From Trichobilharzia regenti (Eukaryota > Platyhelminthes > Trematoda > Strigeidida > Schistosomatidae), in contig OX235262.1 of NCBI GenBank assembly GCA_944472135.2, positions 61,104,440 through 61,168,439 on the forward strand: a DNA stretch of 64,000 nt, in the 5' to 3' direction. How positions within the stretch are numbered: the stretch's first letter is position 1; each line of letters begins with the position of its first letter. Below are positions 1 through 11,575 of this stretch, one piece after another. The notes beneath the pieces were generated by a model that saw only the letters and a program-made list of their open reading frames with translations, did no database searches and was not told the DNA's origin. A program made the translations under genes and the position numbers.

Positions 1-240
1 TAGCCTCCCCGGAGTATACGACCCATCTGCTGTCCTTAACATCAATCAATTCATTCATGGATGTAGAAGACTCGAAACAACTTCAGAAGTAATCACGACG
101 AAAATTTTAACAAAATTACGCAATAACAACAAGGCACGAAAACAACAAGTAAACACAATGAATCCAAAAAACACCAATTCGTATGACACATCACACGTAT
201 ATACAAATAGTACAAACAACCTCGCCGATCATGTCTTGAT

Positions 241-508
241 GGAATTCCTTTGAAGAATTGCAGGACTTACAGCAGTACGCCTACATTCCTTCTCAGGTTG
301 ATGATCCAAGTGGAAGTCGTCCGGACACAAACAGAATTACCAACAGCTAGATGACAGATGATATCAATTCAGTATATACAATATGAACATATGTACAAAA
401 TCACACACCAAGCACATTGGACTGCTCATTGATGCGCTACCCTTTGAAGAATTGTAGGACTTACAGCAGTACGCCTACAACCCTTCTCAGGTTGACGCCC
501 TAGGTTGG
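241..508. repeat. Short direct repeat pair
   Basis: Two copies of a block of about 59 bp lie at 245-303 and 437-495. They share the core gaggacttacagcagtacg with one or two differences (c/t before agg) and both end in ccttctcaggttga. They sit just beyond the 3' edge of the BEL-like gag remnant (minus strand), so they may be part of that element or an older tandem duplication. I see no coding potential in 1-500. Confidence 0.6.
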
Positions 509-2452
509 AAAATCGTCGCAGAGTTCATTTGCTAACTTCCTTCTATCAGCTATATCCTCAAATCTGAACGGCAACACGCCCATGTCATTGTATCGTAGAA
601 TATAGATGACGAACAAACACACGACATATCTCATCAACCAAGTGTAGAAACAGAGTAATTTACACCAAAGATAATAACATTCAAATAATAACTTGAAACT
701 AGAAATGCCTTTATTCGTGCAAGTCAATTTAACAATTACTCTTTCGTTTACACTTGGCTTATCCTCACTAAACTGAGTAATATCTTTCGTCTTTTCAAAC
801 GCACCAATACTATCAAAGTCATTGCACAAGATACTTGAGTTGATGGGCATCTGTTTCATTGTGGATGTAAACACCAACGATGAGTGAATGACACAAGTTG
901 ATGAACTTAGCGGTGGATCAGAAGCTGTTCTTTTTCGGCTTTCAGATAGTTGTCCAACTGCAAGATTACCACCACTGCTGTCTTTCACTACTAGTTCGGG
1001 TTTAGCACTAGCATCTGATGATAGGTGGGCTACACGCTGATCAATTACACTGACTGTCTCACAAGTATGCACACCTTCTGGAACTGCATCTGCGTTCAAT
1101 TCTACTTCACGTTGTAGTTGTACAGAACCTTTATTTAACTTAGCAGTAGTAGGCATATCCCTCATCTCATAATGATCAACCAAAGACAACTGTGAAGTAT
1201 CATGATCATTATCACGAATATTCACTTTACCGTCAACTTCATCATTTTCAAACTCTTTAATAACAGAAGTAGACAATTTTGGTTCCTCCTCACAAATCCT
1301 AAAAGGATTTATATCTTCACTCTGACTAGTTATACTTTGTAAACCTGTGGAGTCAGAACTCCACTCTGAAGCAGTGACTCTCTTCTGTGACACTCTATTC
1401 AACAATGGCTTACCAGTTGCAACTACAGACTTCTTCACCGCACCGTTATCGTCACACAATTCGGAGTCAGACCTTGATTTCACATTTAGCTTATCCCTGA
1501 ACTTGCTCACTGGTTCACAGTTCACCTTTGTATGCACCTCTTGCAAACGTGTAAAATACAACCGTGTTTGTCTTGCATCTTGTGACTTATCTGTTGAGGA
1601 TGTACTACGAAACCTGTTACACTCACTAGGTCTATATGCATTACTATACATCATGGAGCCTTCTCGATATCCACCTCTCTGAGGCCTATTCGTCATCAAT
1701 GATTGCGTTTTCCCCCGACTGCTCTATTCTAGGGGTGAGATGTAATAGACTGGCGAACTTGCTCATAGATTGATTGACACTAGTATTTACCAGTTTCAGG
1801 ATATCATCAAACTTTGGCTCGATACCCTCATCCTCCATACGGGAGCTTATCTTCACCCACTTCCTTTGCAGTCGAGTAGGTAGGCGTCTTGTTATTACTT
1901 CTAGTATAAAACTCGAGTTGAGTTCACTCATGCGATCCATCGAAATCATTCCATTCTTGTAAATTAGCAAATTATCTTAAAACTCAGTAAGTGCCTGGGA
2001 GTCATCCTGTAATTGACCACCATTACCCTTAACAGCCTCGAATAATTTCCCTGCAATCATCGAAGGTCTTCCAAACCTTTGACGTAATATGCTCATAGCC
2101 TCGTAGTAGCCCTCTTTTGGCTTCATAAACTTACAGCACTGTATAGCTCTTGCAGCATCTCCAGTGCAATATCTCATCAAATACATTAACTTCAATTCAT
2201 CACTTAATAGAAAACACTCAACATGATCTCAAACTCCTTTACAAATTGTAAATAATCAGCCGGGTTTCCATCAAAACACCGTGGTTCAAATTTAGGGAGT
2301 TTGATGTTCCTATTATCCCTGAACGGCGAAACAATAACATCAACCATGTCATGCTTAACATCAGACACATCGTTACAATTAACAGACAGGTCACCATGAC
2401 TTACTTTCCTGTTTGCATCCAAGACACTCTGTCCCTTCTTTGACCCAGGCAT
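500..2452 (-). pseudogene. Degraded BEL/Pao-type retrotransposon gag
   Basis: Read on the minus strand, pieces in different frames (2452-2204, 2195-1977, 1970-1686, 1699-500) together resemble the gag region of BEL/Pao LTR retrotransposons: a segment with LPKFEPRCFDGNPADY and FVKEFEIML, then a helix-rich part with TGDAARAIQCCKF, then a relic of a zinc knuckle (ECNRF ... HTKVNC). The same order occurs in the better preserved copy at 12606-15019. Several frameshifts break it. The last part (1699-500) is still open for 399 codons, but after the zinc-knuckle relic it does not lead into the expected aspartic protease; instead it ends in a hydrophobic Cys/Tyr/Leu-rich stretch and I cannot assign it. 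The LTR at 2597-2948 lies directly upstream in the same orientation. Confidence 0.75.
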
Positions 2453-2596
2453 TGTTGAACTTGACCCAATTTCAAAAACGTTCTAGATATTGCTTGTTCA
2501 AAGAGGACTTGACCGGCACCAGGAAAGATGAACGGTGACTATCCAAACTTTCACCAACTGTTTGAATCCGCCAGATCTGTTTCTATCGTCAGAAAC

Positions 2597-2948
2597 TGTC
2601 AATCACGTCTCATAAACCGTTAATGCCCAGCTCTCGCTACGCTCGGGCCCACGCTGTTCCTTGAAGACTTCAGAAACGCTTAGTTATAACGGACGAAAAA
2701 ACCAAAACACCGATCTGCCGCTTGATATTTCTTTATTGTTACACCAACATATAAGAAGAATAAGTGAACTAAGGTCTGAAAACAAATATTACAATAATAA
2801 ATCATTGTATTACTTCTGACGATGTTTCACTCTTCTTTCTGAACAGCGACCGATGAGACGATGACTGTCGTATTGATGCCTCCGCGAAAATTGGGGAAGT
2901 TGATTTTAAGCAAACAACCAAGAATTGATCGTTCAATCTTCAACTCCA
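2597..2948 (-). repeat. BEL-type LTR, minus orientation
   Basis: About 352 bp matching, as its reverse complement, the sequence at 6139-6491. On the minus strand it starts TGGAGTTGAAGATTGAACG and ends GTGATTGACA, so it has TG...CA ends. It holds an AATAAA-like stretch and the conserved block cgtccgttataactaagcg. It lies 5' of the gag remnant at 2452-500 and is the likely 5' LTR of that copy. The short stretch 2453-2596 would hold the primer binding site and leader; I could not name the tRNA. Confidence 0.7.
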
Positions 2949-3682
2949 TTGACAACATCCTTATATTTGGTCCAGAATTCTGCATGTGATAGTAATTTCT
3001 TCTGTGAACGCATTAGTGTATTAAGAGCAACTTTCCTGTTACAAACCAACTGTCTATCTTTGAATCTCAATGGTAGACCAACGCTGAAACGCCCGTTTCC
3101 GTATTTACAAGACTCCTCGGCTATTTTAACTGCTTTTAAGTCTTTTACAGAACGACCCGTCTCAGGGACACCGCAGTCGCAAAACTCCTTGTCATACATA
3201 TTTTTATTCATAGTTTCTAGTTTGTCCCCATCGTTTGCAACTAATGATGATATGTGGACTATGGGTATAGGTCCTCTCACTGTCCATCCTAGTGGTGTTT
3301 TCGTCGCGAACAGATCATCTCTACCTCCGAATCTCTCTTCTAATACCTTGTGAGCTTCTGGCACACTACATCCAATGAGTACTCTCACTCCACCATCTTG
3401 CAGTGTTGGAAACGTTATGTCACACAGGTATGGCTTACCGACAACTGTTTCACGACTAGGTACTATAGCTTCGCCAAGTTTCATACTGGAGGTAGTGTAA
3501 GCAGTATCCACTTCCACGGTTTCCCCTGTAGCCAAGGATTCTAACTGAAATGACACTCGTTCACATACTACTGTTTTCGCAGAATTGAAAGTATTTAGAA
3601 CCAAAGGTTGCTTTTGGCCCTTAATAACCAAGCAGCCAGCCAGCTTAGCATCTATCAATGTAATGTCTGAACCATTATCCAA
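2949..3682 (-). pseudogene. BEL/Pao aspartic protease fragment
   Basis: An open stretch on the minus strand with the retropepsin active-site motif DNGSDITLIDAKLAG, followed by the domain typical of BEL/Pao protease regions (TAYTTSSMKLGEAIVPS, GVRVLIGCSVPEAHKVLEE, TPLGWTVRGPIP). It is nearly identical to 13360-14092, differing by few bases over some 700 bp, yet is cut at both ends: at 3682, inside the codons before the protease motif, and at about 2949, where it runs straight into the LTR. A large internal deletion or template switch is likely. The near identity to the second copy contrasts with the strong decay of the adjacent gag. Confidence 0.8.
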
Positions 3683-4230
3683 CTCTTTATCTCGGTACGT
3701 TCAACGTTTGCGTTACATTTTTACGTGATTCGTTACATGAAATTTATCTTGCTGTAGTACTTGCACAAGTACCATACTACTTCCATACTTGTAACCGCTA
3801 ACTCTCATTTCTAATAGTTATGGTTAATCAAAGTAAAAAGCAACTAACCCAATCTACTGTAAAACTGGTGTCTAATTTAACGTCCTTGATTGCTTCATCA
3901 AGCAATACACCCCCTACAAACGGCTATAGTGTGTCACATAACTCACTTGTATGCCGTAAGCGTCGAGCTGGAACTGAAGATAAAACTGTACTGACAGCTG
4001 GTATTAGCACTACTCCTAAAAATTCAGTACCCTCTGCTCATACAGAACTCCTCCCTTCACCTTATGTACTTATTTAAACTTTTAACCCACCTTAACCACT
4101 CTTCACCTTGTCTCTCACTTAATAGTTCATCCCACTCTAACCCTTTCCTGTGGGTCTCTTGAAATTATCTCCCGCCGGAAGTAGATAAGGTGCTGCTAAC
4201 CCAAGTGTGTCAAACACGGACGACAACACT
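3683..4230 (+). other. Unassigned; possible 5' part of CR1-like copy
   Basis: Contains an open frame of 85 codons at 3820-4077 on the plus strand, rich in Ser/Thr with a basic patch (CRKRRAG). It precedes the CR1-like reverse transcriptase remnant in the same orientation, so it could be leader or ORF1-like sequence with the endonuclease deleted. I do not recognise it. Confidence 0.3.
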
Positions 4231-5830
4231 GAGAGCACACCTCTTCGAGCACCTATTCATAAATACGGGCCTATAGCTGATATCAACAACTACCGCCTTA
4301 TCAACATCACGTCTGTATTTCACGTGTAATGGAAAAGATAGTTAAGACTCAAATCATTCAGTACTTGCTGTCAAATGACCTACTATCCCCATCCCAATAC
4401 GGTTTCTTAAGTAGAAGGTCGTGCATTACTTGCCACTTAGATTATTTTGACTACATTACACAAAGCATTGATAATGGGCGTTCGGTAACAACATTGTTTC
4501 TCGACGTTAGCAAGGCCTTCGATAAAGTCCCACATATCAGACTCCTAACAAAACTCCAATCCTACGGAATAACCGGAAACTTCACAATGGATAAGTTCTT
4601 TTCTCACAGAAAGAGGGCAATTAGTCGAAATCAACCACGAGCTGTCTTCCTCAAAGCCGATAACCAGTGGTGTAATACAAGGTAGTGTTCTTGGCCCTAT
4701 TCTGTTCCTCTTATTTATAAATGACATAGTCTCTGTAATCAAGTACGGCAAGCCATACCCTTTTGCAGGTGATCTCAAGATTGTATATGATTATTGGTAC
4801 GGTGATATGAGCGTCGAAAGCGGGATCCAACAAGACTTAAACGATCTAGGCGATTCGAGCGAAAAGTGGCGATTGACTTTCAACCCAGACAAGTGCGGTA
4901 TAACCCACTTGGATGCTGGAAACTGAGAATGTGACTATATATGTGCGGTAAGCTCTTCTCAAAACTGAACACCGTTACAGATCTCGGGATAAAATACTCA
5001 GATTTACCCTTTTCCGATCATAGAAATAAGGTTGTATCTGGCTGTAAACGACTTACTGGCTTTGTACTGCGTAACTTCTACACCCAAGAAGCAAGATAAG
5101 CAATAATGATTCAATATAATGATTTAATGATTCACCTTAGCACTTTAACCTTTCTAAAACAGCTTCCAATCCCTTGTAAACGTTGTACTTACCTCAATAT
5201 TGGTTGGTTATCGTATGCCGACAACCACGGGATGAAAACGAAACGATGTCGATTTTCCCGCTCAACCTGGAGGACAACTGTAGAATTCAATAACTATACG
5301 GCCTGGTTCAGGCAATGAGTGTAATTATATACATATATATATCAAATATTTAACTGTTGAAACATTATTAACTTGTAGACGATTTAAGATTTGACATTAT
5401 ACCATACTTGATCGTGCCTGTAAAAATGGCATGCATTTTCATGTAAATTTATGTTTATATGAAAATACAAATTATTTTTATTATATATAAGACATGTATC
5501 CGTCCCAAACTTGAATATTGTGCTCTTCTATTTAGTAACCTCAGGTCTGCAGACAGAAAAAAATCGAAAGTGTCCAGAGATTCCTCACGAAATGCATAAC
5601 AAGGTTTCATCAGCAAGTGGAATATGTTGACAAGTGTATACGTCTGAAATTAGAACCTCTGCGGTTGGGAGAGTGAAGTGCAAGTTATTTTTACTCTTCA
5701 AAGTCATTAGGAAACATTGCTACAGTAATTCATCCGTAACGTGGGAAAATATATGCTGAATCTTGCTCCACTATTCACAAAACCTATCCTTTTTACTCTT
5801 TAGGGTTTTAACTTCATATAAAGTAATCTG
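4231..5830 (+). pseudogene. CR1/jockey-like non-LTR RT remnant, plus strand
   Basis: Plus-strand reverse transcriptase remnant. A linker resembling NNYRLINITSV runs into MEKIVKTQIIQYLLSND and a finger/palm region with SPSQYGFLSRRSC and LFLDVSKAFDKVPH. After a frameshift near 4680 it continues with QGSVLGPILFLLFINDI and a palm motif that reads FAGDLK where FADDLK is expected, so a catalytic Asp is lost. The thumb region (YKTCIRPKLEYC) resumes at 5488 after an insertion of another repeat at 5101-5486. Compared with the minus-strand copy at 8056-9404 it is much more decayed. No intact product is possible. Confidence 0.8.
5101..5486. mobile_element. Unclassified repeat inserted in CR1-like RT
   Basis: The block shares about 280 bp with 12296-12605 (common segments include ttaatgattcaccttagcac and ggcatgcattttcatgtaaa). 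It splits the RT reading between ...QEAR and YKTCIRP, with the 5-mer ataag on both sides (about 5096 and 5487), a possible target duplication. It differs from the second copy by about 75 bp of extra sequence in the middle, 5255-5330. Ends are AT-rich with no clear terminal inverted repeat and no coding capacity. Confidence 0.55.
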
Positions 5831-6138
5831 TTCATTGGGACGCATGCACACATATATAATATGTTCATAAAGATGTACGCGGAGACCTATTGGAAGCACT
5901 CATTAAGAAAGCTAGGGAGATGGAATATGGGGTACGAACATGTCTGGTACCAAGCAATATATTTGCGGTAGCAATAATAATCATAGTCTCAGAGCCTAAC
6001 ATCATAAAAGGAGGGAGGGTGGTGCTAGCTGATCAGTAGATATGGTGGTGGTCACTAAGGCGAATCGCCCCATTCTGCAGGAAGAGCAATATACAATTTG
6101 ACGGCTGGAGATTTTTCTGATTTTTCTGAGGGTGTCAA
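5831..6138. other. No recognisable feature
   Basis: Sequence between the CR1-like remnant and the LTR at 6139. No gene, tRNA-like promoter or repeat shared with the rest of the window was seen. Confidence 0.4.
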
Positions 6139-6491
6139 TGTAGTTGAAGATTGAACGATCAATTCATTGTTGTTTGCTCAAAACCAACTTACCCAGTTTT
6201 CGCGGAGGCATCAATACGACAGTCATCGTCTCATCGGTCGCTGTTCAGAAAGAAGTCAGCAATAAACCGTCAGAAGTAATACAATGATTTATTATTGTAA
6301 TATTTGTTCACAGACCTTAGTAGTAATATTTTTTATATGTTGGTGTTACAATAAAGAATTCTCAAGCGACCAATCGGTGTTTTGGTTTTTTCGTCCGTTA
6401 TTACTAAACGTTTCTGAGAAACTTCAAGCGACAGCGTGAGCCCGAGCGTAGCAAGAGCTGGGCATTAACGGTTTATGAGACGTGATTGACA
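6139..6491 (+). repeat. BEL-type LTR, plus orientation
   Basis: About 353 bp, TG...CA ends (TGTAGTTGAAG ... GTGATTGACA), aligned over its full length with the reverse complement of 2597-2948. It is in opposite orientation to the other LTR and to the gag, so it is not the 3' LTR of that element; it is more likely a solo LTR or the end of a rearranged copy. Confidence 0.7.
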
Positions 6492-6896
6492 GACGGCTTA
6501 GATATTTGTCTTGAAAAAGGTAATAATGGACGCCTAGACAGATGATGCTTCTGCCTTTAAACATATACCATTCGCTCAGCCTATTGTCGAGATGCGACCA
6601 AGTGGGCTTTGCACAGATTTATGGGGCGTCTTATAAATTAACTTGCTATCCATTGCCGGATCTTTAAATACCACTTCACAATGTCTTACCTCATTCATTT
6701 TCTAATAACGTCTTTACTCAGTCTTTATTATATTCCATTAAGCCCAATATTTTATAGCTCTTTATGGATTTGATTCGACTTGTTCTATTCCTATTCTCTG
6801 TAGGGTACGGTCGCGCACCAAATGGACAAGAAGGTATGAAATAAAAACAACTGGCTTGAGAATAATTGTATTAAAGCCAAAAGTGGACATCGTGAT
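6492..6896. other. No recognisable feature
   Basis: Non-coding AT-rich sequence between the LTR and the fold-back arm copy. No family resemblance found. Confidence 0.4.
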
Positions 6897-7645
6897 AATA
6901 ACAATATATTTCTTCCTGTTCATGCAGGAACATACCAATTGTACAGGCATGGATAAGTTATTATATAAATTACACATAATTTGATGTATGGTGAATTTAC
7001 AGTTTGGTTGTTCTTTCTGACATTAGAGTCAGTCGGAACGGTCTGCTATATAGTCTGTTTGTGTAGCACATAAAGAGATATAGAAATATTGTCTTCGCAT
7101 TAACAAAAAACCCAGACATCAGATGAATGTAATACAGATATCTGGGAAAAATAAGCTTGAAGTCAATTCTCTTATATAACTTTGTTGTGAACAGCACCCT
7201 TGGCTTAAAGTTTATTGATGTATTATGTTGAGATCAGTGATATATTTATTCCATTTTTTCAGTAGTCTTATCGTAGTTTTATAACAGGAAAGAAATTTGA
7301 TCGTGGATGCGAAAACTAGATAAGGTCATGTTAAGTTGTTTTACTGCATCAAATGGTGCCGAGGTCGATTCCAGAATTCTCCATTTGCTCCATTTGTGTC
7401 TGCATGGCGGACTGTATTCGTAAGTTGAGTAAAATGTTGAAAACTGTTTGAAAACCAGTTGCTTCTTCATTTCAGATCATGAATACTCATTTACAGCATG
7501 TTCGCCAGCGTCTTCAAATGGTAGAATTGGATCGTTCATGGAATTTGAGTGGTTATGAGATAGACGGTTTGGAATTAATCCTCATTTCAGTTTAGATGCA
7601 GGGTTGTTCGACCTCGACCAGAAGATGAATAGGGAGCAGCAGAAT
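6897..7645 (+). repeat. Single arm of fold-back repeat (copy A)
   Basis: About 750 bp matching, in the same orientation, the left arm of the fold-back element at 9781-10455 and, as reverse complement, its right arm at 10892-11570. Shared landmarks are the outer cttcctgttcatgcaggaac, gtacaggcatggataagtta and the inner cagggttgttcgacctcgac. On the inner side it matches the right arm about 85 bp further than the left arm does, so it derives from a longer or differently ended copy. Confidence 0.75.
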
Positions 7646-8055
7646 ACCAGAAAGAGAAAGTATGTGAACATGAAAAGGACATTAATGTTTTATGCATTTG
7701 TAAATGTTTATGTCAATTGTATATTATACTTAAGTAAACATTTACCTATATTGTAGTTGTGTTTTCACGTATTTATGCGAAGTCTTAGAGTTTATTTAGT
7801 GTCATAATGTGTATTAATGAGTCTGAGCGTTTTAGTGTTCTAATGACTGATGCGTTTTAGAAATAAGTGATGGGTTCTGGTAGGGATAGTCATTTGGACA
7901 AAAGTTTATATAGCAAGCGTTTGAAGGTTACAATGAGGGATAGGTCCTATTTCTAAGGGTAAACTAATCCTGTATGTTCCGTACTAAGTCTTTATGCATC
8001 CATGCTGCTAGTTTATTTATATTTTTAGATTGCTAAGGGTGTTGAAGTGCGTCTT
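7646..8055 (-). other. 3' untranslated tail of the minus-strand CR1-like element
   Basis: Lies directly after the RT stop codon on the minus strand and has no reading frame. It ends where the fold-back arm copy A begins. Assignment is by position only. Confidence 0.4.
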
Positions 8056-9596
8056 TTAGGTGCTGTAGTAGATTAGTAGTTGATTCGTTCTAGGAGTAAA
8101 TAGTTTATTAATATAATCAGTAGAGTGAAACAGTCTGTATAGAGAGCGTTTGAAGCTTGTAACCGAAGAGCAAGTTCTGACATCTATAGGCAGGCTATTC
8201 CATATTTTAGAATACATGACTGTGAAGAAGTTTTCACGGAGTGTTGACTTAAAAGAATGAGTTGTCACTGTGGAAGTTTGGTTACGCAGATCGTAAGAAC
8301 CTTCCTGTGCGAATTGTATGTCCCTGTTACCTGAGAATGATATTTTGTGAAGGACCTTAAAGAAGAATATTAGGTTTATAATAAGTCGCCTTGTCCAAAG
8401 TGGGTCGAGTTTTAGGATCATGCACCGTGAGATGTAGTCTTTCTTACAATCGTAGCCAAGCAGTTTTGAGGTAAAATATCGTTGGATACTTTCCATCCTT
8501 AGCTTGTCACGTGTGCGAGTGCTGCTTATAATAAATGGACAGTATTCTAGTAGTGGTCTGACACATGTTTTGTACAGAATTAGCTTGGCTTCATTGTCGT
8601 GAAAGTTCCTGAGTATGCATCCTAAGAGCATCCTCGATTTTCTAGTCTGTGATGCTACTTGCTCTGAGAATGTCAAGTCACTAGAGTACCTCAGGCCTAG
8701 GTCAACGACACTTCGGAGTCTTGTTAGGTTAGCAGATTGGAGCGTTAATTTCAGGTCAATTGAGGGTGCTCCGAAGCAGATCCAGCCACATTTGTTCAGA
8801 TTAAATTGGAGATTCCATAGGGACGACCAAGCAGTCATTTTATCTAATTCCTTCTGCACTACATTCTCGAAGTTCCCTAAGTCATCACGTTGGAATGTAT
8901 AAGCTACTTTTAGGTCATCTGCAAAGATGAATGGTTTCCCGTGCGTGAAGCAAGCGCATATGTCATTGATGTATAGTGTAAATAGGAGGGGTCCAATGAC
9001 ACTACCTTGTACTACACCAGAAGTGATAGGGCTAGGTTTGGAGGTTGCAGACCCGAGTTTAACTATTTGGGACCTATTGTTAAGGAATGATTTAAGCCAT
9101 CCTAATAATGGGTCACGTATTCCTAAGGAGTTCAGCTTATTTGTTAGCAGTAAATGGTCAACACGGTCAAATGCCTTAGAAATGTCAAAGTAGATGACAA
9201 GTACTAGTTGCCGTCTGTCACGACTGCTGGTTACAAAATTGAAGAAGTCTAGGTGACATGTTAAACATGATCTGGATTTCAGGAATCCATGTTGGTTCGG
9301 ACTTATAATATTGCAGCTAAGCATGTGTTTGATTAAGTTATCTTTGACTAGTCTCTCCATAATTGTAGATGCTATATGTGTGATATTGATCGGCCGGTAG
9401 TTACTCTAGCAGAACTGGCTACTGCGGTGCGTTCTTCCTCTCTCATACGGAAATCTCGAGCTTGTGAGACGGAGCTAAGGGTGTTAAGTATTAAACCTAG
9501 AGTGCCAAAGTCGTGGTTTACGAAGTAACTTGTTGAGAGTCTCTTCAGTTTCTTACGATCCTTTGGTTTTATGAATGAATTTCTGTGTGGGGAAAC
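8056..9596 (-). pseudogene. CR1-like non-LTR reverse transcriptase
   Basis: Reverse transcriptase of a CR1/jockey-like LINE. The main frame (9360-8056, 434 codons) covers finger, palm and thumb: MERLVKDNLIKHML, PNQHGFLKSRSC, IYFDISKAFDRVDH (first catalytic Asp), SGVVQGSVIGPLLFTLYIND, then FIFADDLKVAY (catalytic Asp pair intact), and a C-terminal part with KTCVRPLLEYC and TRDKLRMESIQRYF, to its natural stop. Upstream, NYRPINITHIAST at about 9400-9363 is in this same frame, while the linker from the endonuclease (9596-9420) is in another frame, so one frameshift near 9405-9420 breaks the protein. The element is further split by the insertion at 9597-11575; its endonuclease continues at 11576-12212. 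Confidence 0.85.
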
Positions 9597-11575
9597 CATA
9601 ATAATAATAATATATATTCTCATTTTTTACATGAGGGACGCCAGTTTACAGGCATCATCAATTCGATAATTTACACATAATATTAATAAGCATATTTAGT
9701 AAAGATAATATAACAAAGTACATTTTTTCCCTAGCTATGTAGGGTACACCAATTGTATAGGCATGCATAAATATTGTTTTAATAATAATAATATATTCCT
9801 TCCTGTTTATGCAGGAACATACCTATTGTACAGGCATGGATAAGTTATTATATAAATTACACATAATTTGATGTATAATGGACTTACAGTTTGGTTGTTC
9901 TTTCTGACATCAAAGTCAGTCGGAACAGTCTGCTATAAAGTCTGTTTGTGTAGCACATAAAGAGATATAGAAATATTGTCTTCGCATTAACAAAAAACCC
10001 AGACATCACATGAATGTAATACAGATATCTGGGAAAAATAAAGCTTGAAGTCAATTCTCTTATATAACTTTGTTGTGAACAGCACCCATGGCTTGAAGTT
10101 TATTGATGTATTATGTTGAGATCAGTGATATATTTATTACATTTTTGCAGCAGTCTTATCGTAGTTTCATAACAGGAAAGAAATTTGATCGTGGAGGCGA
10201 AAATTAGATAAGGTCATGTCGGGTTGTTTTACTGCATCAAATGGTCCCGAGGTCGATTCCAGAATTCTCCATTTGCGCCATTTGTGTCTGCATGGCGGAC
10301 TGTACTCGTAAGTTGAGTAAAATGTTGAAAACCAGTTACTTCTTTATTTCAGATCATGAATTCTCATTTACATCGTGTCCGCCACCTTTTTTAAATGGTA
10401 GAATTGGATCGTTCCTGGAATTTGAGTGATTATGGGATAAATGGTTTGGAATTAATTTTTGATTCAGCAACCAGTGAATTTTTTATTCTTTTCGATCTAG
10501 TACCAGAATAACTGCGAACCATTCCATTCAATATGTCGAGTAAGGCACGCAGGAGGAGATCATTACCATGGAATGAGTCAACTTGATCTGAGATGCAGCT
10601 TTCAGCATGTCTTCGTTATATCATAGATATCCAGGTTTATTTGCGCTGTAGAGGCAGTGATTTGGATTATGACGTATTCTACAAAGTCTCCGTGCCCATT
10701 TGAAGTATACATGTGCTTTGAAAGGATTACTTTGTTGGCTCCACCCACTGAGTGTTAACAACAGCTGCTGTGGTTTAGTATTTGGAGTGGAATGACAACA
10801 TCTAAGCATTTGTTTGAGTTTGGTACTCTGCTACTCCTATTCATCTTCTGGTCGAGGTCGAACAACCCTGCGTCTAAACTGAAATGAGGACTAATTCCAG
10901 ACCATCTATTTCATAACCACCCAAATTCCATGAACGATCCAATTCTACCATTTGAAGACGCTGGCGAACATGCTGTAAATGAGTATTCATGATCTGAAAT
11001 GAAGAAGCAACTGGTTTTCAATCAGTTTTCAACATTTTACTCAACTTACGAATACAGTCCGCCATGCAGACACAAATGGCGCAAATGGGGAATTCTGGAA
11101 TCGACCTCGGCACCATTTGATGCAGTAAAACAACTTAACATGACCTCATCTAGTTTCCGCATCCGCGATCAAATTTCTTCCCTGTTATAAAACAAAGATA
11201 AGTCTACTGAAAAAATTGAATAAATATATCACTGATCTCAACATAATACATCAATAAACTTTAATCCAAGGATGCTGTTCACAACAAAGTTATGTAAGAG
11301 AATTGACTTCAAGCTTTTTTTCCCAGGTATCCGTATTATATTCATCTGATGTCTGGGTTTTTTGTTAATGCGAAGACAATATTTCTATATCGCTTTATGT
11401 GCTACACAAACAGACTATATAGCAGACCGTTCCGACTGACTCTCATGTCAGAACAACCAAACTGTATATTCATCATACCTCAAATTATGTGTAATTTATA
11501 TAATAACTTATCCATGCCTGTACAATTGGTATGTTCCTGCATGAACAGGAAGAAATATATATTATTATTAGTTAT
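9597..11575. mobile_element. Fold-back element with ~675-bp inverted arms
   Basis: An insertion of about 2 kb within the minus-strand CR1-like element; endonuclease sequence ends at 11576 and the linker resumes at 9596. It consists of a left arm 9781-10455, a loop of about 436 bp (10456-10891) and a right arm 10892-11570 that is the reverse complement of the left. Both outer borders are (ATA/TAA)n followed by a cttcctg...caggaac palindrome. Before the left arm, 9597-9780 contains two diverged copies of the subterminal motif gtacaggcatg, giving three in a row (9653, 9752, 9825). The loop has no protein of recognisable family, so the element looks non-autonomous. Possible exact ends are uncertain by some bases because of the simple repeat. 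Confidence 0.75.
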
